A DNA stretch of 64,000 nucleotides. Origin: Crocinitomix sp. (GTDB taxonomy: Bacteria; Bacteroidota; Bacteroidia; Flavobacteriales_D; Crocinitomicaceae). Both the position numbers and the translations under genes were made by a program. Below, piece by piece: positions 45,049 to 54,838 of the stretch (within the stretch, counting starts at the first letter, position 1; each line of letters begins with the position of its first letter). Where the stretch lies: the NCBI GenBank assembly GCA_013138735.1, contig WTCE01000015.1, forward strand, positions 1 to 64,000. The letters run 5' to 3'. Below the pieces are notes generated by a model, which was given only the letters and a program-made list of their open reading frames with translations, had not been told where the DNA came from and ran no database searches.

Positions 45049-46674
45049 ATGAAGTACAGACCTATTTTTAAGAGATTCATTGCAACTATTTTTATTCTAG
45101 GAATATTAGTAAGCTGTAATCAATATAATACGCTTCCTTATTCAGAATCAGCCGCACCAAGCGTTGAAAATTTGATTTTGAATGAGATTGGAAACATCAA
45201 AAGTGAGAATATTTTGATTCATTCTAATGGCAAATCTTATCAACTTGCAGACGCTATTGTAGAAAAGAATCAAGTTACGGGTAAATTAATTCTCTCAGAG
45301 GAGCAAGCAGAAAGTAATTACTCCTCATCTGTTGTGACTGGATATGATAACAATAGTGAGAGCCAGGAAGAACTTTATTCACATTTTTATGATACTTCGA
45401 ATTCCCTTGAAGCGGGGGATGAAATAAAAATTTCAGTGGATGAGGCAACTGGAAAAGTTAATCTTTATAAAAAAGCTGGTACGATTTGGAAGATTATTGC
45501 TGGCGTGTTGTTGGTTGCTGGAATTCTCTTTCTTGGTATGGTGATTTTGGTTTTAATAGCGTGTAATTGTCCACATGCATATGTATTTGATGGGCAACAA
45601 TATCATTATACAAACACCCTATTTACTGGAGCAATTGCTGCTAATCTAGAACGAGACGACTTCAAAATATTGGATGACTTTCAATTTGATTCGGATACGT
45701 ATGAGCTGATTATTAAAAATGAAGAAAATGAATTTCACTTTATCAATCAACTTGAACTCGTGGTGGTCAGCCATGCTGAAAATATTGAGGTAGCATCAGA
45801 TCAAAGGGGTCAAATTCATTCAATTTCGAATTTGCAAAACGCTTCGCAGATTGTAAACGAAAAAGGAATAGATCTGTCAAAAGCATTATCGAGTAGAGAT
45901 GATTTGGCCTATTCATTTGATTCAGAGTCGGATGAAAGCATGGTCAATGCATACGCTAAGTTTGATAGACCAGCAGATATTTCAAATGCCAAAGTGGTCG
46001 TGAAACTCAAAAATTCAGAATGGAGTGGAATGGTTTATAAAACCTTTGCTACTATGATGGGTGATAGATATGAAAATTGGGTTGACAAGAACCATGAAAG
46101 AAGTTCTGAAGAGGCGAAGGCGGGAATGAAAGAGGCAGGCATTCCTTTGGTGATTTCTATTAAGAAAGACAATGAATGGGTTGATATCGAAACAATTGAT
46201 TTGGTTGGAGAGGTTAGTTATAACACCTTAGTTGCTACTATTGACCAAAGTCTAATTACAGGAGATGAAATCGAACTAAGAATACAAGCAGGATTCAAAT
46301 TTTGGGACCTAGATTATTTGGGAATGGATTTCACGCAAGATACAGGCTTTGAAACTGCTATTATTCAACCTTCTCTTAATGATAATAATGCAGCTACTTT
46401 AGCGGCTCTTGAAAGTGATGATGCGCTTTATTTAGAACATGCACAAAATGGTGATTCTACCTATTTTAAATTTGAAGGATTAAACACTTCCACGGCTAAA
46501 AGAACAATCATTATGCATAGCAAAGGCTATTACTTGTCGAACGAAGAGTATGCTGGAACTCCTTCTTGGGCAAAATTGATGAAGTTAAAAGCTCCTGGCG
46601 GTTTATCTCGGCTTTCAAAGGACATTTATGATACCTATCAATATCTTATAGTGGAGGCAAATACTAATGAGTGA
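45049..46674 (+). CDS. Lipoprotein with internal membrane segment, unknown family
   Basis: The 541-residue protein starts with a lipoprotein signal (FIATIFILGILVSC). A linker region follows, then one strong hydrophobic helix (about 144-168, IIAGVLLVAGILFLGMVILV). Directly after it comes CNCPHAYVFDGQQYHYTNTL, then a long beta-rich domain (about 195-530). The CPHAYVFDG motif after the helix is striking, but I cannot name the family. With an outer-membrane-like partner upstream, it may span or organise the envelope. Confidence 0.55.
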   Translation: MKYRPIFKRFIATIFILGILVSCNQYNTLPYSESAAPSVENLILNEIGNIKSENILIHSNGKSYQLADAIVEKNQVTGKLILSEEQAESNYSSSVVTGYDNNSESQEELYSHFYDTSNSLEAGDEIKISVDEATGKVNLYKKAGTIWKIIAGVLLVAGILFLGMVILVLIACNCPHAYVFDGQQYHYTNTLFTGAIAANLERDDFKILDDFQFDSDTYELIIKNEENEFHFINQLELVVVSHAENIEVASDQRGQIHSISNLQNASQIVNEKGIDLSKALSSRDDLAYSFDSESDESMVNAYAKFDRPADISNAKVVVKLKNSEWSGMVYKTFATMMGDRYENWVDKNHERSSEEAKAGMKEAGIPLVISIKKDNEWVDIETIDLVGEVSYNTLVATIDQSLITGDEIELRIQAGFKFWDLDYLGMDFTQDTGFETAIIQPSLNDNNAATLAALESDDALYLEHAQNGDSTYFKFEGLNTSTAKRTIIMHSKGYYLSNEEYAGTPSWAKLMKLKAPGGLSRLSKDIYDTYQYLIVEANTNE

Positions 46675-46805
46675 TTTTTGGAAATGACCGCTATGGTAGG
46701 CTGTTATTATGATAAATGATGTGGCTGCAGAAGAGATCGCTTCGTAATACGGGAAGGAAATATCAAAGCGCTAAGTTAGTAATGGCAGGTTACAGTTACC
46801 CCTAT

Positions 46806-49478
46806 CTATTCACCTCCAACTATATTAACGGTGCCTTGACCACTAAAGTTGGTTCCATCATCAGAACCGACTTCATATTTGTAAAAATAAGTGCCGTCTT
46901 TGCATTGACTTCCACTTTTATCGGTTCCATCCCATCCATCAGTAATAGCATTCATTTCATGCACCACAACTCCCCAGCGATTGACAATCACACACGTAAA
47001 TTCTGAAACGGATGAAGCATTAAATTCGAATGTGAAAATATCATTGATTCCATCTCCATTCGGGGTGAAAACATTGATTTCTAGGAATTCTTTTGGATTG
47101 AAGATGGTAATTACCTTACAAACCGTATCGGTACATCCATTTTTATTGAGTGCTACTAAACAGACCTCAACAAGATAGGTTTGTCCTTTCTCGAGGTATG
47201 TGGTATCCATGATTTCAAAATAATCATGTGTCACTTGCCACTCCGCAATTGGCTTATTTAAATTCCAGAAAAAAGTAGTGTCAGCAGCCGGATTATTTGG
47301 ATTTGCAAAATTCTCGAATAGGTTCGTAAATAATGCTTCAACAGGAGCCGTTCCTTTTAAATCTGCGTTTAACTGGTCGGATGTAACAGAGAAATCAGCA
47401 ATTGGATTGAGTGAATCCAAGAAAACCGATCCTTTTAAAACACAGCCATTAGCATCAATAACTGTTAGCTCATAGTTACCTGGGTTTCTTCCGCCCCATG
47501 TGGTGCTAACAACCGTTTCGCCTGTTTCTAAATTAATCCATGAATAATCATAATCGGGTGTTCCGCCTCCAGCGGCTCCAAAAACTACTCCGTTCCCAGA
47601 TTGATATTCATGTAAACGGCAATAGGCAGGTTCATAACCAAATTCAGCAAAAAACATAGAATCTGGGTGTTCGATTACAAAATCAAAGACTTTAGAACAG
47701 CCATTATCATCATTAATAGTTAAGGTATAGGCGCCCGCTCCCATATTATAAGAGGAATCTGCAAATAAGCCACCAACATCAGCCGGGTTTGGGCTCCAGA
47801 TATAAGAAATTTCATCATATTCTCCCGTTGCATTATAAACGACATCTACCCGCGCCCATCCAGTATTAAAGCCATAGCAAAGCGGGTTTGTTACTGTGAG
47901 GTCAATGTCTAACTCGTCTGGTTGGTCTAAGAATACAGAATCAATGGCATCACAATCGGAACCATCAGATACATCAAAATAATACCACCCACTATTCAAG
48001 GTGTTTGCGGTGTTTGAATTGTCTTCGTTTAATACTGTGCCTTCACTATCTGTGAAGATAAATATCAAGTCATCTCCACCTCCAAGAACATTTACAGTGA
48101 CAGATCCATCAGAGAATCCAAAACAGGTTGGTTCATTCACCAACAGATCAATTGATAAACCATTTGTCATGATAATATCTAATGAAAAGGATGCAGTGCA
48201 TCCTCCAGAGGTTGTAATTGTTAAGGTTATTGTATACGTTCCTGCCACGTCATAGGTATGCGTAGGGTTTTCTAAATCCGAATCATCACCATCACCAAAA
48301 TCCCAATCCCATTCTACAATTATTCCTGGGTCAACAATAGTTGAAAGATCATTAAACCGAACGGGATTTAAAATACAAGCGCCAGTAAGTCCGTCTACAG
48401 AAGATTCTCCTCGAATTATAAATTCGAAATATGCTTCTAAATCGGGAGAATCTAATAATTCTAATTCAATAGTATCAGATGCCTGACAACCAAACTCATT
48501 TGTCACTTCAACCCAATAAGTACCAGGCCCTGTAACCAAGAAGGTTTGGTCCATACTTCCATCCTGCCAATTATAAGTAGCACCTTCGTTGCTGGCATCC
48601 AAAAGAACATCATCATCCAAACAACTTACTAAAAAGCCATCTGGTCCTAGGTCTACAATTGGCTTATCATTTACTGTCACCGTAACTGTTGCCGTATCAG
48701 AGAAGCCTTCCTCATCCGTTCCAATAACCTCGTAAGTAGTAGTTTCATCTGGACATACCGTCACAAATGCGTCTGTATCAGCTATTCCTGGACTCCATTC
48801 GTATGTGATATCTCCCACACCGTCTATAGTAACAGCTTCTAATTCCGTGCAATCCCCCAAACAAATATCAACAGGTACAACATTTACACTCATCAAACCA
48901 TCACAAGGATAATCATCAACTACAATTGCATAACCGATAGGATGCGTTAAAACAGTTGGTATTACTTTAGCAATAAAACTTGCAGTTGTTGCCACTGCTA
49001 CAAAAGTAATAGTTGCAACTTGCCATTCATCATCTAATCCTCCAACGCTTGTAAATATTAATTCGTCCCCATCCACACCCATTAATAATCGGCCCTCATA
49101 ATAAGTAAGCAATGCGTCATTTGATAATTTAATTTGTTGCCACTCTAATGAAACAGAATAAGTTAAGCCAATAGTCAAACCTGTAAGTGTTGTTTCTATA
49201 CCCTCTGAAACAACGTCACTAGCTGCCAATAATGTCATTTCACCTCCAGCAATAGAAAAGCCATCTACATCATAAACAAAAAAACCCTCTACCCCTGGAT
49301 AAGGTCCTAACCCAGAAACTATATCTGCAGTTCCATCAACAAGGTCCCATCCGGCAGGCGCCATGTTTGTCGCGGGAGTCCCATTTATTGGTGGTAAAGG
49401 AATACATATTTGAGCACTTCCAGTAACGTAGAATAATAAATTTACTAGCAGGAGAGTGAGAACAAAGAAGTTTTTCAA
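46806..49478 (-). CDS. Large PKD-domain secreted protein with gliding-motility-type C-terminal domain
   Basis: The 890-residue protein has a signal peptide (LTLLLVNLLFYVTGSAQ) and a carbohydrate-binding-like N-terminal region. Ig-like repeats and a PKD domain (EWDWDFGDGDDSDLENPTHT) follow. The last 90 residues are a type B domain (VFTPNGDGINDIFTF, NRWGVVVHEM, KDGTYFYKYEVG). From about residue 470 on it parallels the giant protein at 279-4244 (for example AYCRLHEYQSGNGVVFGAAG against AYCRLYGYQSGNGVVFAAVN). The two C-terminal halves are therefore paralogous, with different N-terminal domains. Confidence 0.85.
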   Translation of the reverse strand: MKNFFVLTLLLVNLLFYVTGSAQICIPLPPINGTPATNMAPAGWDLVDGTADIVSGLGPYPGVEGFFVYDVDGFSIAGGEMTLLAASDVVSEGIETTLTGLTIGLTYSVSLEWQQIKLSNDALLTYYEGRLLMGVDGDELIFTSVGGLDDEWQVATITFVAVATTASFIAKVIPTVLTHPIGYAIVVDDYPCDGLMSVNVVPVDICLGDCTELEAVTIDGVGDITYEWSPGIADTDAFVTVCPDETTTYEVIGTDEEGFSDTATVTVTVNDKPIVDLGPDGFLVSCLDDDVLLDASNEGATYNWQDGSMDQTFLVTGPGTYWVEVTNEFGCQASDTIELELLDSPDLEAYFEFIIRGESSVDGLTGACILNPVRFNDLSTIVDPGIIVEWDWDFGDGDDSDLENPTHTYDVAGTYTITLTITTSGGCTASFSLDIIMTNGLSIDLLVNEPTCFGFSDGSVTVNVLGGGDDLIFIFTDSEGTVLNEDNSNTANTLNSGWYYFDVSDGSDCDAIDSVFLDQPDELDIDLTVTNPLCYGFNTGWARVDVVYNATGEYDEISYIWSPNPADVGGLFADSSYNMGAGAYTLTINDDNGCSKVFDFVIEHPDSMFFAEFGYEPAYCRLHEYQSGNGVVFGAAGGGTPDYDYSWINLETGETVVSTTWGGRNPGNYELTVIDANGCVLKGSVFLDSLNPIADFSVTSDQLNADLKGTAPVEALFTNLFENFANPNNPAADTTFFWNLNKPIAEWQVTHDYFEIMDTTYLEKGQTYLVEVCLVALNKNGCTDTVCKVITIFNPKEFLEINVFTPNGDGINDIFTFEFNASSVSEFTCVIVNRWGVVVHEMNAITDGWDGTDKSGSQCKDGTYFYKYEVGSDDGTNFSGQGTVNIVGGE

Positions 49479-49624
49479 TTTGGGTTAGTTTAAATTTAAA
49501 CTCTAAGTTAATAAGAAAAAGTTCAAATCAAAATTTCTTATGAACTGATTACTAAAGAAGTACAGTCAAACAAACGTGCGTTACAACAATAAAAAATCAT
49601 TTCCTCAGTGAGCAAAAATAAAAA

Positions 49625-49704
49625 CGCTTTGCCGGGGAACCGGGAGCGCATCCCCTCACCTAAATTCTACGAAGGTGAAGCTACTGCGGTGCTTGACCTT
49701 TTTT
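49625..49704. ncRNA. Two opposed terminator-like hairpins, possible small RNA
   Basis: The 432-base gap 49479-49910 has no gene. It holds hairpin A (CGCTTTGCCGG-GGAA-CCGGGAGCG, 49625-49648), followed on the minus strand by a T-run. Hairpin B (AAGGTGAAGC-N9-GCTTGACCTT, 49672-49700) is followed on the plus strand by TTTT. An alternative pairing TCACCT/AGGTGA links the space between them. The stretch is GC-rich against an AT-rich background. A 16-bp palindrome (TACTTTATATAAAGTA, 49714-49729) lies to the right. A short untranslated RNA on either strand, or an attenuator, would fit. Confidence 0.4.
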
Positions 49705-49910
49705 CATAATAATTACTTTATATAAAGTATGAAACGAAGGTTACATTCTGTTGCTTAGTACTCTAAAGATGATTGCCCCAAACCCTTTATTGTTCAAAAA
49801 TTAGTACATTGTTAACTTTTGGAGGTTTCCTAACCTTTATGTTCTGATATTTCTAACTTTATGAAAATCAGCAAAAAATAGTCAACAAGTAACTTTTAGC
49901 CGCGTTATAG

Positions 49911-51254
49911 ATGGTAAATGAAGAATTAATTAAAAAATATAATAGTGGCCTTAGAAACATATTTGTAATAACAAGTACAATGATACTAATTGGTATCATT
50001 GCAGATTATCTCCAAAATATTGATCGATTCAAGTCATTACAGTCTTCGCTTGAATTAGTTCTTTCATTTATCATACTAATTTCAATCATAAGCTATTTCG
50101 TATTTTCGAAAATTAATTATAAAATTCTCTTTGCTATTGTCACATACTGTACAATAGTAAATATAACACTTGGTCATATATTCTTTTTTGAATTTCCAAA
50201 AGAATCCGTTATTAATATCTTTTTAAGAGATAGTATATTTATTATTTGCATTACAGGTCTAAGCGGATTTGTAATTGGTAAAAAGCATGCAATCATTCAA
50301 TCCTTGCTGCATTTAATAATTTATATTAATTACGCTTTCATTTTCAATGACCCTTTTATATTTAAGAATTTTGGCTTATTCATTTTAAGCATATTTGGAT
50401 TTGGATATTTAATTTATTATGCTGTCCAAACATCTCAAAAATTTGTTAAAAGTTTAGAAGAATTTCATAGAACTGTAGAATCCCAAAAAGATACTATTAT
50501 TGAAAAGAATGAGGAAATAACGGAATCTATTTTATATGCCAAACGAATTCAAAACGCCATACTTCCTCCTTCTCGATTGGTAAAGGAATATTTTAAAGAA
50601 TCCTTTATTTTATATAAACCGAAAGACATTGTTGCTGGGGATTTTTATTGGATGGAAGACTTAGGAGATACTATTTTATTTGCTGCTGCAGACTGTACTG
50701 GGCATGGTGTGCCTGGCGCAATGGTAAGTGTGATTTGCCACAACGCATTAAATAGAGCAGTCAGAGAATACCGTTTAACTGATCCGGGAGAAATTTTAGA
50801 TAAAGTACGTTCAATTGTAATAGAGGAATTTGGAGAATCAGATGATGATGTAAAAGATGGAATGGACATTGCGTTGTGCGCTTTAAAAGGCAATCATTTG
50901 AAATATGCAGGTGCCCATAATCCGCTTTGGATCCTTAGAAATAATGAAATAATTGAGACCAAGGCCAATAAGGAACCGATTGGAAAATTTCACGATCAAA
51001 ATTCATTTACTACCCATTCATTTAACCTTGAAAAAGCAGATATTATTTATATTTTCTCTGATGGCTTGGTAGATCAATTTGGTGGTGAAAAAGAAAAAAA
51101 ATTCAAACCTGTTAATCTCAGAAGGTTATTGCTTGATGTTCAAAACCAGCCTTTACTTACTCAAAGAGTATCAATAAATGAAGCTTTTGAAAATTGGAAA
51201 GGTGATCTTGAACAAGTAGATGATGTTTGTATGATTGGGGTGAAAATAAGTTAA
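49911..51254 (+). CDS. Membrane-anchored SpoIIE-type serine phosphatase
   Basis: The 447-residue protein has five to six transmembrane helices (about 17-170), a coiled-coil linker (about 180-205) and a PP2C/SpoIIE domain (about 205-447). Metal and core motifs are visible: LYKPKDIVAGDFYWMED, FAAADCTGHGVPGAMVS, DDVKDGMDIALCAL, IFSDGLVDQFGGE and DDVCMIGVKI. Such proteins dephosphorylate anti-anti-sigma-like partners in response to a membrane signal. The partner is not encoded nearby. Confidence 0.85.
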   Translation: MVNEELIKKYNSGLRNIFVITSTMILIGIIADYLQNIDRFKSLQSSLELVLSFIILISIISYFVFSKINYKILFAIVTYCTIVNITLGHIFFFEFPKESVINIFLRDSIFIICITGLSGFVIGKKHAIIQSLLHLIIYINYAFIFNDPFIFKNFGLFILSIFGFGYLIYYAVQTSQKFVKSLEEFHRTVESQKDTIIEKNEEITESILYAKRIQNAILPPSRLVKEYFKESFILYKPKDIVAGDFYWMEDLGDTILFAAADCTGHGVPGAMVSVICHNALNRAVREYRLTDPGEILDKVRSIVIEEFGESDDDVKDGMDIALCALKGNHLKYAGAHNPLWILRNNEIIETKANKEPIGKFHDQNSFTTHSFNLEKADIIYIFSDGLVDQFGGEKEKKFKPVNLRRLLLDVQNQPLLTQRVSINEAFENWKGDLEQVDDVCMIGVKIS

Positions 51255-51264
51255 TCCCGTTCCC

Positions 51265-51289
51265 GTTGTCATGCTATCAAGATGACAAC
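51265..51289 (+). terminator. Hairpin downstream of the phosphatase gene
   Basis: Arms GTTGTCAT (51265-51272) and ATGACAAC (51282-51289) enclose 9 bases, starting 11 bases after the stop at 51254. There is no strong T-run after it, so it may be a weak terminator or a 3' stabilising stem. Confidence 0.45.
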
Positions 51290-51310
51290 TTCACTCTTAA
51301 TACATTCAAT

Positions 51311-51341
51311 AAAAAAAAGCCTCACCCTTAGATGAAGCTTT
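51311..51341 (-). terminator. Terminator of the secreted-protein gene 51387-53168
   Basis: Read on the minus strand, AAAGCTTCA...TGAGGCTTT forms a stem and runs into a stretch of eight T, 46-75 bases downstream of the stop at 51387. Close relatives of this hairpin occur at 57880-57905 and, degenerate, near 55881-55920. Confidence 0.7.
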
Positions 51342-51386
51342 CTTGTTATCTTATTCATTCAGAAATTCATTCACACAAAACTAAAC

Positions 51387-53168
51387 TTAGTTCACCATCA
51401 ATTTAGCGGTAGAAATAGTTTGGTTTAATTCAGTATCAACAAGTAATAAAATATACATTCCTTGTTTAAACTGCCCAGCTTCAATCTCCAATTTATTTCC
51501 ACTCAAGGCATTATTATAATAAACTTGTTTGCCCAATAAATCGACAATTTGAATTGAATAATTCTTCAAATCTTTTCCGAAATAAACCGTTGTCATTTCA
51601 CTAAACGGATTTGGATAAACCAATACTTGTTGTTTTTCTAACAATTCATCAATACTGCTATCATCAAGATGTAAGGTGTTGATGCTTGTATTGGTCAATA
51701 CAGCAGGATTCAAATCAAAATAAATATGAGCGGTATTAAAAATGCTAGTTTCTAATGGCAAATCTGGTTTTAAATCAATGCGGTATTTCACAAAACCTTG
51801 ACTCCCCAAATAGTTGGCACCACTGTCAGGCAACATGATATTATCGAAAATAAATGACACTTCTCCATCAATGTCCATTTCAAAGGTCATATCATGACTG
51901 TAAGCCAAAGGCGTAATACTGTACCAATCTAAATTTTCGTCGAGTTGATCTTTAATTACCACATTGAATGCCGTGTCTGTACCTGTATTTTGAAAACGGA
52001 TTAGATATTCTATATCATCTGTTTCTGGTGAGATATAACCAAACTCTCCTACTCCAAGCGGTTTTGGGGTTTTGTCATTCGGATCATAAGCGCAGTTAAT
52101 AACCTGTTCCAGCGTTTCGGTTGAAGAATACATTTCCACATCAGCTGAATCAATAGTCACTATCAAAGTACTTGATACAGTGTCTGCAATGCCATCAGGT
52201 GTGCCTATTTGCACCGTTATTAAATGATGCTCATAAAAGAATAGATCCTCATAATTCCAATAAACATGCTGTCCTACCACGGAATCCGGTAAAATATCGG
52301 CCGTGACATAATAAAGACTATCATCCAATTCTAAGTGAACAAAACCTGAAGCAATAGTGGTTCCTATATTGTGAATATTTAACCAATAGTTTATCGTATC
52401 CTGACACCTAGGAAAATTTCCAATTAAATCTGCATCCAATTCATAAATTAAGGTATCTGGATATATCCCAAAGTCAAGACTATCCCTTTGTTCATAGGTA
52501 TCATCTACCATAATTGTATACACTAAAGAATCCGAAGAAATTTGCCAATTGTCGTCCAACACAGGATGAATTTCATATTCACCATCATCTAGATCAGTAA
52601 CAGGACTAAAATAATGCCCATCACCATCAGTAACTCGGAATACCCCAGCTGGATCTGAAATTATCGGAGTCAAAAATGCACCAAGCTCGTCTGGATCCTG
52701 AATCCCATTCTCATTTAAATCATAATATACAATACCCTGTATATCCAGGAGCGCCGAATCGATATCATCACAACCATCAAATTCAATATCGAAGTGTGCG
52801 TCGCCATCCCAACTATCATTTATTTCTATGTATACGTGTTCGCCCCCTAGCATAGGGTGTATAACCTCAGGGTTAACCCAAGTCCCTTCAACTTCAAGCG
52901 TTAGACTACCACATACTCCAGAAAGAATTCTTTTGTTAGATTCAAATTCTCCGAAATGGCTAATTTGCAAATCGCCATCACAGGGTGCAATAAAACTGTA
53001 CCAATGGTCTGTGCCAGGACCGTCATCCGGTGTGAAATAATCATCTCCTACGGCAATTGGTACGGCCGTAGCGCACGTATCACCCCCCATATATAAGACT
53101 TGTCCGAAAGAGACATTGGTAAAAAGTACGACAAACAATAACTTTAGAGTTAGGTTAATTCGTTTCAT
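51387..53168 (-). CDS. T9SS-secreted protein with SdrD-B-like and DUF7619-type domains
   Basis: The start is taken at the ATG at 53168 (MKRINLTLKLLFVVLFTNV), which opens the signal peptide; the longer frame adds ten unlikely residues. The 593-residue product has an N-terminal beta-sandwich (GDTCATAVPIAVGDDYFTPD). An SdrD-B-like domain (GIVYYDLNENGIQDPDE) follows. A DUF11/DUF7619-type domain (CAYDPNDKTPKPLGVGEF, EYLIRFQNTGTDTAFNVVI, HIYFDLNPAVLTN) precedes a type A sorting domain (VYPNPFSEMTTVYF, FKQGMYILLL). It is probably a surface protein. It lies about 180 bases downstream of the actin-like gene on the same strand. Confidence 0.82.
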   Translation of the reverse strand: MKRINLTLKLLFVVLFTNVSFGQVLYMGGDTCATAVPIAVGDDYFTPDDGPGTDHWYSFIAPCDGDLQISHFGEFESNKRILSGVCGSLTLEVEGTWVNPEVIHPMLGGEHVYIEINDSWDGDAHFDIEFDGCDDIDSALLDIQGIVYYDLNENGIQDPDELGAFLTPIISDPAGVFRVTDGDGHYFSPVTDLDDGEYEIHPVLDDNWQISSDSLVYTIMVDDTYEQRDSLDFGIYPDTLIYELDADLIGNFPRCQDTINYWLNIHNIGTTIASGFVHLELDDSLYYVTADILPDSVVGQHVYWNYEDLFFYEHHLITVQIGTPDGIADTVSSTLIVTIDSADVEMYSSTETLEQVINCAYDPNDKTPKPLGVGEFGYISPETDDIEYLIRFQNTGTDTAFNVVIKDQLDENLDWYSITPLAYSHDMTFEMDIDGEVSFIFDNIMLPDSGANYLGSQGFVKYRIDLKPDLPLETSIFNTAHIYFDLNPAVLTNTSINTLHLDDSSIDELLEKQQVLVYPNPFSEMTTVYFGKDLKNYSIQIVDLLGKQVYYNNALSGNKLEIEAGQFKQGMYILLLVDTELNQTISTAKLMVN

Positions 53169-53346
53169 AATAGGTTTTTTAATTAAAACTATTATCAAGA
53201 TTTAGTCATACCATTTCCAATATGATCGTTGATTACACTTTTAATTACGGTTGCTTACTATTCTTTATAACGGCAATATAAGTATTAAGGTTGGAATTTT
53301 TTATTAAAAGCAATGATAAGCGCACAATATCAGCAGTTTACAGGTC

Positions 53347-54540
53347 TCAAAAGCATTTTCTATGCACAATGCCAGGGCCAGATTCCTCGTATTCCTCTTT
53401 ACTAATCCACATCTGTTGGAATTCTGATGTCGAAGTCATTATCGAACCACCAACCCAAATTGAATATTCCCTACCAGGCGAACTAACTACCTTTACAGCC
53501 GTACCCTGAGGAGCTAAACTATTAATCTCCTTAGTAAAACGCTCCCCAATTCCATCCATGGTAGAATTTGTGCCTGCTATCACAATATTTGAATACATAG
53601 CGCGACGCACATCAACATCACATTTCATAATGGCGCTGTAGACCATATTATGAATACCGTTGTACTCCCTTCCAATCATATTGGGTCTAAAAAGTACTTC
53701 AGTAGCACGAAAAAGCTCGTTGCCAATAGTAATTACTTGCCCATCAGCAAGCTCATAATTTTTTTCCAAGTCAGATGAACTTGCTGCTTTATCCATTTCT
53801 TCGTCAAAATCTACTGCTACATAGCACAATTTCTTATAGATGTCCACTACACTTTCACGTTCAGATTGAGAATTAAATGAATAACCACGGTCGATTAAGA
53901 TCTTCATAAGATAATCCACAAGATCTTGTTGGCCAACATCCATTGAGCCAACTGCGTGAGGTAAAGCATATCCTTCATAAATAGGTGAAACGGTTGTTAT
54001 TCCAGAATTGAGCTCTAATACTACCCCTGTTGTTCTCCCAGAGGCATATAATGCCAATACTCCATTTCTAGCTGTGTAAAAAGCAGGAACGTTAAATGAT
54101 TCAAACATCATTGTAGTCATCTTTTCTCGATTCGCTTTTGGATTAAGAACGTGCTCTGTAATTAAAACGGGACATTCCGCTGCTGATGCATTCAGTTTTA
54201 AAAAAACGTGATTGAGCACTTTTTCAAGATCGGGCCAATTTGTAACCATACCATTTTCAATGGGATAGCTTAAACTTAAAATTCCCTGTTTAGCAATTGC
54301 TTCATCACCCACAAAAGCATCTTTTTGGCCCATACCAGCCATAACGTCCTTGTGTTTAGGGCGACCAACCACACAAGGGAAAATTACACTTGGTTTGTCT
54401 TCACCAGCAAAACCTGCATGCACCCAGCCGTCTTCTAAGTGGATGACAATAATTTGAACATCTTCCTCTTCTTGCGCGTTTAGGGTGGCCGCAAAAAAAC
54501 AGAAACAAAATACTAGTAAAATTTGGAAGCTTTTTTTCAT
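53347..54540 (-). CDS. Exported, eukaryote-like actin with altered nucleotide pocket
   Basis: The 397-residue protein starts with a clear signal peptide (to about residue 23, FFAATLNAQ), leaving 374 residues against 375 in conventional actin. Actin-specific stretches run throughout: [141 protein letters not shown] and the identical terminus VHRKCF. By alignment, nucleotide-binding residues are changed: Asp11 to His34, Ser14 to Asp37, Lys18 to His41, Gln137 to Asn159, Asp154 to Glu176, Asp157 to Ser179, Gly302 to Thr324. No T9SS domain is present. It is not MreB, ParM or FtsA. The periplasmic or secreted location is inferred. Confidence 0.9.
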   Translation of the reverse strand: MKKSFQILLVFCFCFFAATLNAQEEEDVQIIVIHLEDGWVHAGFAGEDKPSVIFPCVVGRPKHKDVMAGMGQKDAFVGDEAIAKQGILSLSYPIENGMVTNWPDLEKVLNHVFLKLNASAAECPVLITEHVLNPKANREKMTTMMFESFNVPAFYTARNGVLALYASGRTTGVVLELNSGITTVSPIYEGYALPHAVGSMDVGQQDLVDYLMKILIDRGYSFNSQSERESVVDIYKKLCYVAVDFDEEMDKAASSSDLEKNYELADGQVITIGNELFRATEVLFRPNMIGREYNGIHNMVYSAIMKCDVDVRRAMYSNIVIAGTNSTMDGIGERFTKEINSLAPQGTAVKVVSSPGREYSIWVGGSIMTSTSEFQQMWISKEEYEESGPGIVHRKCF

Positions 54541-54613
54541 AGGAATTATATTATAAAGTTAGGTAACGCAAATTATATTCTACTTGTTTAGAATGCCTTA
54601 AATTAATAATTTT

Positions 54614-54838
54614 TTAGCACGGAGATTTCCACTTCCAAGTTAATTCTCTTGCGATTAGATTTGTCCAACCGTTACAAATCGGTGAATGAAGGGACTTGAG
54701 TACTTCAACAATCCCTATCCTTAATTCATTGCTAGAAGTATCAGAGAATACAACAACAATATTTGGACACCGACTTACTAAATTTTGACTAGATAAATAT
54801 CCACTAACCCATGTACAGCTGCTGCTTCTAAAAAGACC
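54614..54838 (-). repeat. Degenerate dispersed repeat, copy R1 (open for 74 codons)
   Basis: On the minus strand this stretch stays open from a stop at 54841-54839 to TAA at 54616 and reads CTWVSGYLSSQNLVSRCP, then VEVLKSLHSPICNGWTNLIA. Parts recur at 57078-57112 (34 of 35 bases identical over 54650-54684) and, more diverged, at 57730-57905 and 55780-55910. The nature of the unit is unknown. It overlaps the end of the next lipoprotein gene in another frame. Confidence 0.45.

Noticed and set aside
49581-49704. tRNA, SRP RNA or tmRNA in the GC-rich intergenic stretch
   Set aside because: No cloverleaf, no T-loop sequence and no tag-coding segment; the GGAA loop alone is not enough to name a family.
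53347-54540. Actin gene as eukaryotic contamination or as MreB/ParM
   Set aside because: It has no introns, carries a bacterial signal peptide and lies between ordinary Bacteroidota genes with similar base composition. Its motifs and C-terminus are those of true actin, not of the known bacterial families.
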